NCBI GenBank assembly: GCA_008360975.2
Contig: CM039199.1
Location: 1,752,530-1,816,529, forward strand
Source of the DNA: Lichenostomus cassidix
Lineage: Eukaryota > Chordata > Aves > Passeriformes > Meliphagidae
Direction: 5' to 3'
DNA: 64,000 nucleotides
The notes under the pieces were generated by a model. That model was not told where the DNA came from and did no database searches. It worked only from the letters and a program-made list of their open reading frames with translations. Position numbers and translations under genes: made by a program. Of the stretch, positions 63,801 to 64,000 are shown piece by piece; position 1 is the first letter of the stretch; each line of letters starts with the position of its first letter.

Positions 63801-64000
63801 AGTGGCATTTTCATGCGATTGGTTGAGTTTACTATGCCAGCAAGAGCCAAAGGTTCACAGGAAGAGCACAGAGACAAGGGCAGATTGGGATGTCATGGTT
63901 TGTCTTGGAGTCACAGAATGGCTGGAAGGGACCTCAAAGCCCATCCAGTGCCACCCCTGCCATGGCAGGGACACCTCCCACTGTCCCAAGCTGCTCCAAG
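60820..64000 (+). other. AUTS2: AUTS2 intron 10 (partial)
   Basis: About 3.2 kb starting with GTGAGT. No exon is seen. An unexplained 310-codon frame without stops lies on the - strand at 61606-62538, and a CR1 fragment in the antisense orientation runs off the window end. Confidence 0.9.
63910..64000 (-). repeat. CR1 LINE 3' fragment (antisense), cut by window end
   Basis: Reverse complement of the shared block: agtcacagaatggctggaag tail side at the left, then cagtgccacccctgccatgg and ccactgtcccaagctgctcc at the window edge. Confidence 0.92.

Noticed and set aside
60820..64000. Search for the next AUTS2 exon (LFHSYPP...)
   Set aside because: No matching reading with splice sites was found before the window end.

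Overview
The window is vertebrate genomic DNA, almost certainly from a bird and probably a songbird. It carries the middle of one very large gene, AUTS2, on the + strand, plus 21 recognisable fragments of the avian CR1 LINE family and no other gene I can support. The avian call rests on the CR1 3' ends, which finish in ATTCTGTGA-type tails after a shared block (clear core 'tccctgccatggcaggggtgg'-like). The songbird refinement is inference from the look of these CR1 copies.

Layout. 1-11.1 kb: intron sequence with one CR1 fragment and no coding signal. About 11.13-12.36 kb: a strong CpG island containing an ATG-initiated short ORF that runs into consensus splice donors, a candidate internal promoter and alternative first exon. 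12.4-15.5 kb: intron. 15,512-15,560: a 49-nt AUTS2 exon (called exon 6 here by analogy with human numbering). 15.6-56.4 kb: a 41-kb intron packed with CR1 fragments. 56,422-60,819: four AUTS2 exons in a tight cluster (496, 254, 221 and 45 nt). 60.8-64 kb: intron with no further exon seen.

The five exons total 1,065 nt, keep one reading frame across every junction (phases 0-1-2-1-0-0) and encode 355 residues of AUTS2: the acidic/Ser-rich linker, a long Pro-rich region, the Ser/His/Pro-rich region, the His-X repeat segment and the start of the conserved core. AUTS2 is a neuronal nuclear regulator that works with a non-canonical Polycomb PRC1 complex and recruits P300; a cytoplasmic role in Rac signalling is also described.

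The most interesting points are: (1) the CpG-island ORF ends in splice phase 1, so it is in frame with exon 7 but not with exon 6, predicting a short AUTS2 isoform with a new N terminus that skips exon 6; (2) a CR1 insertion reaches to about 13 nt from the acceptor of the His-repeat exon, so the likely branch point of that exon lies in transposon-derived DNA; (3) CR1 copies are nearly absent from the first 22 kb, then dense and mostly in the sense orientation.
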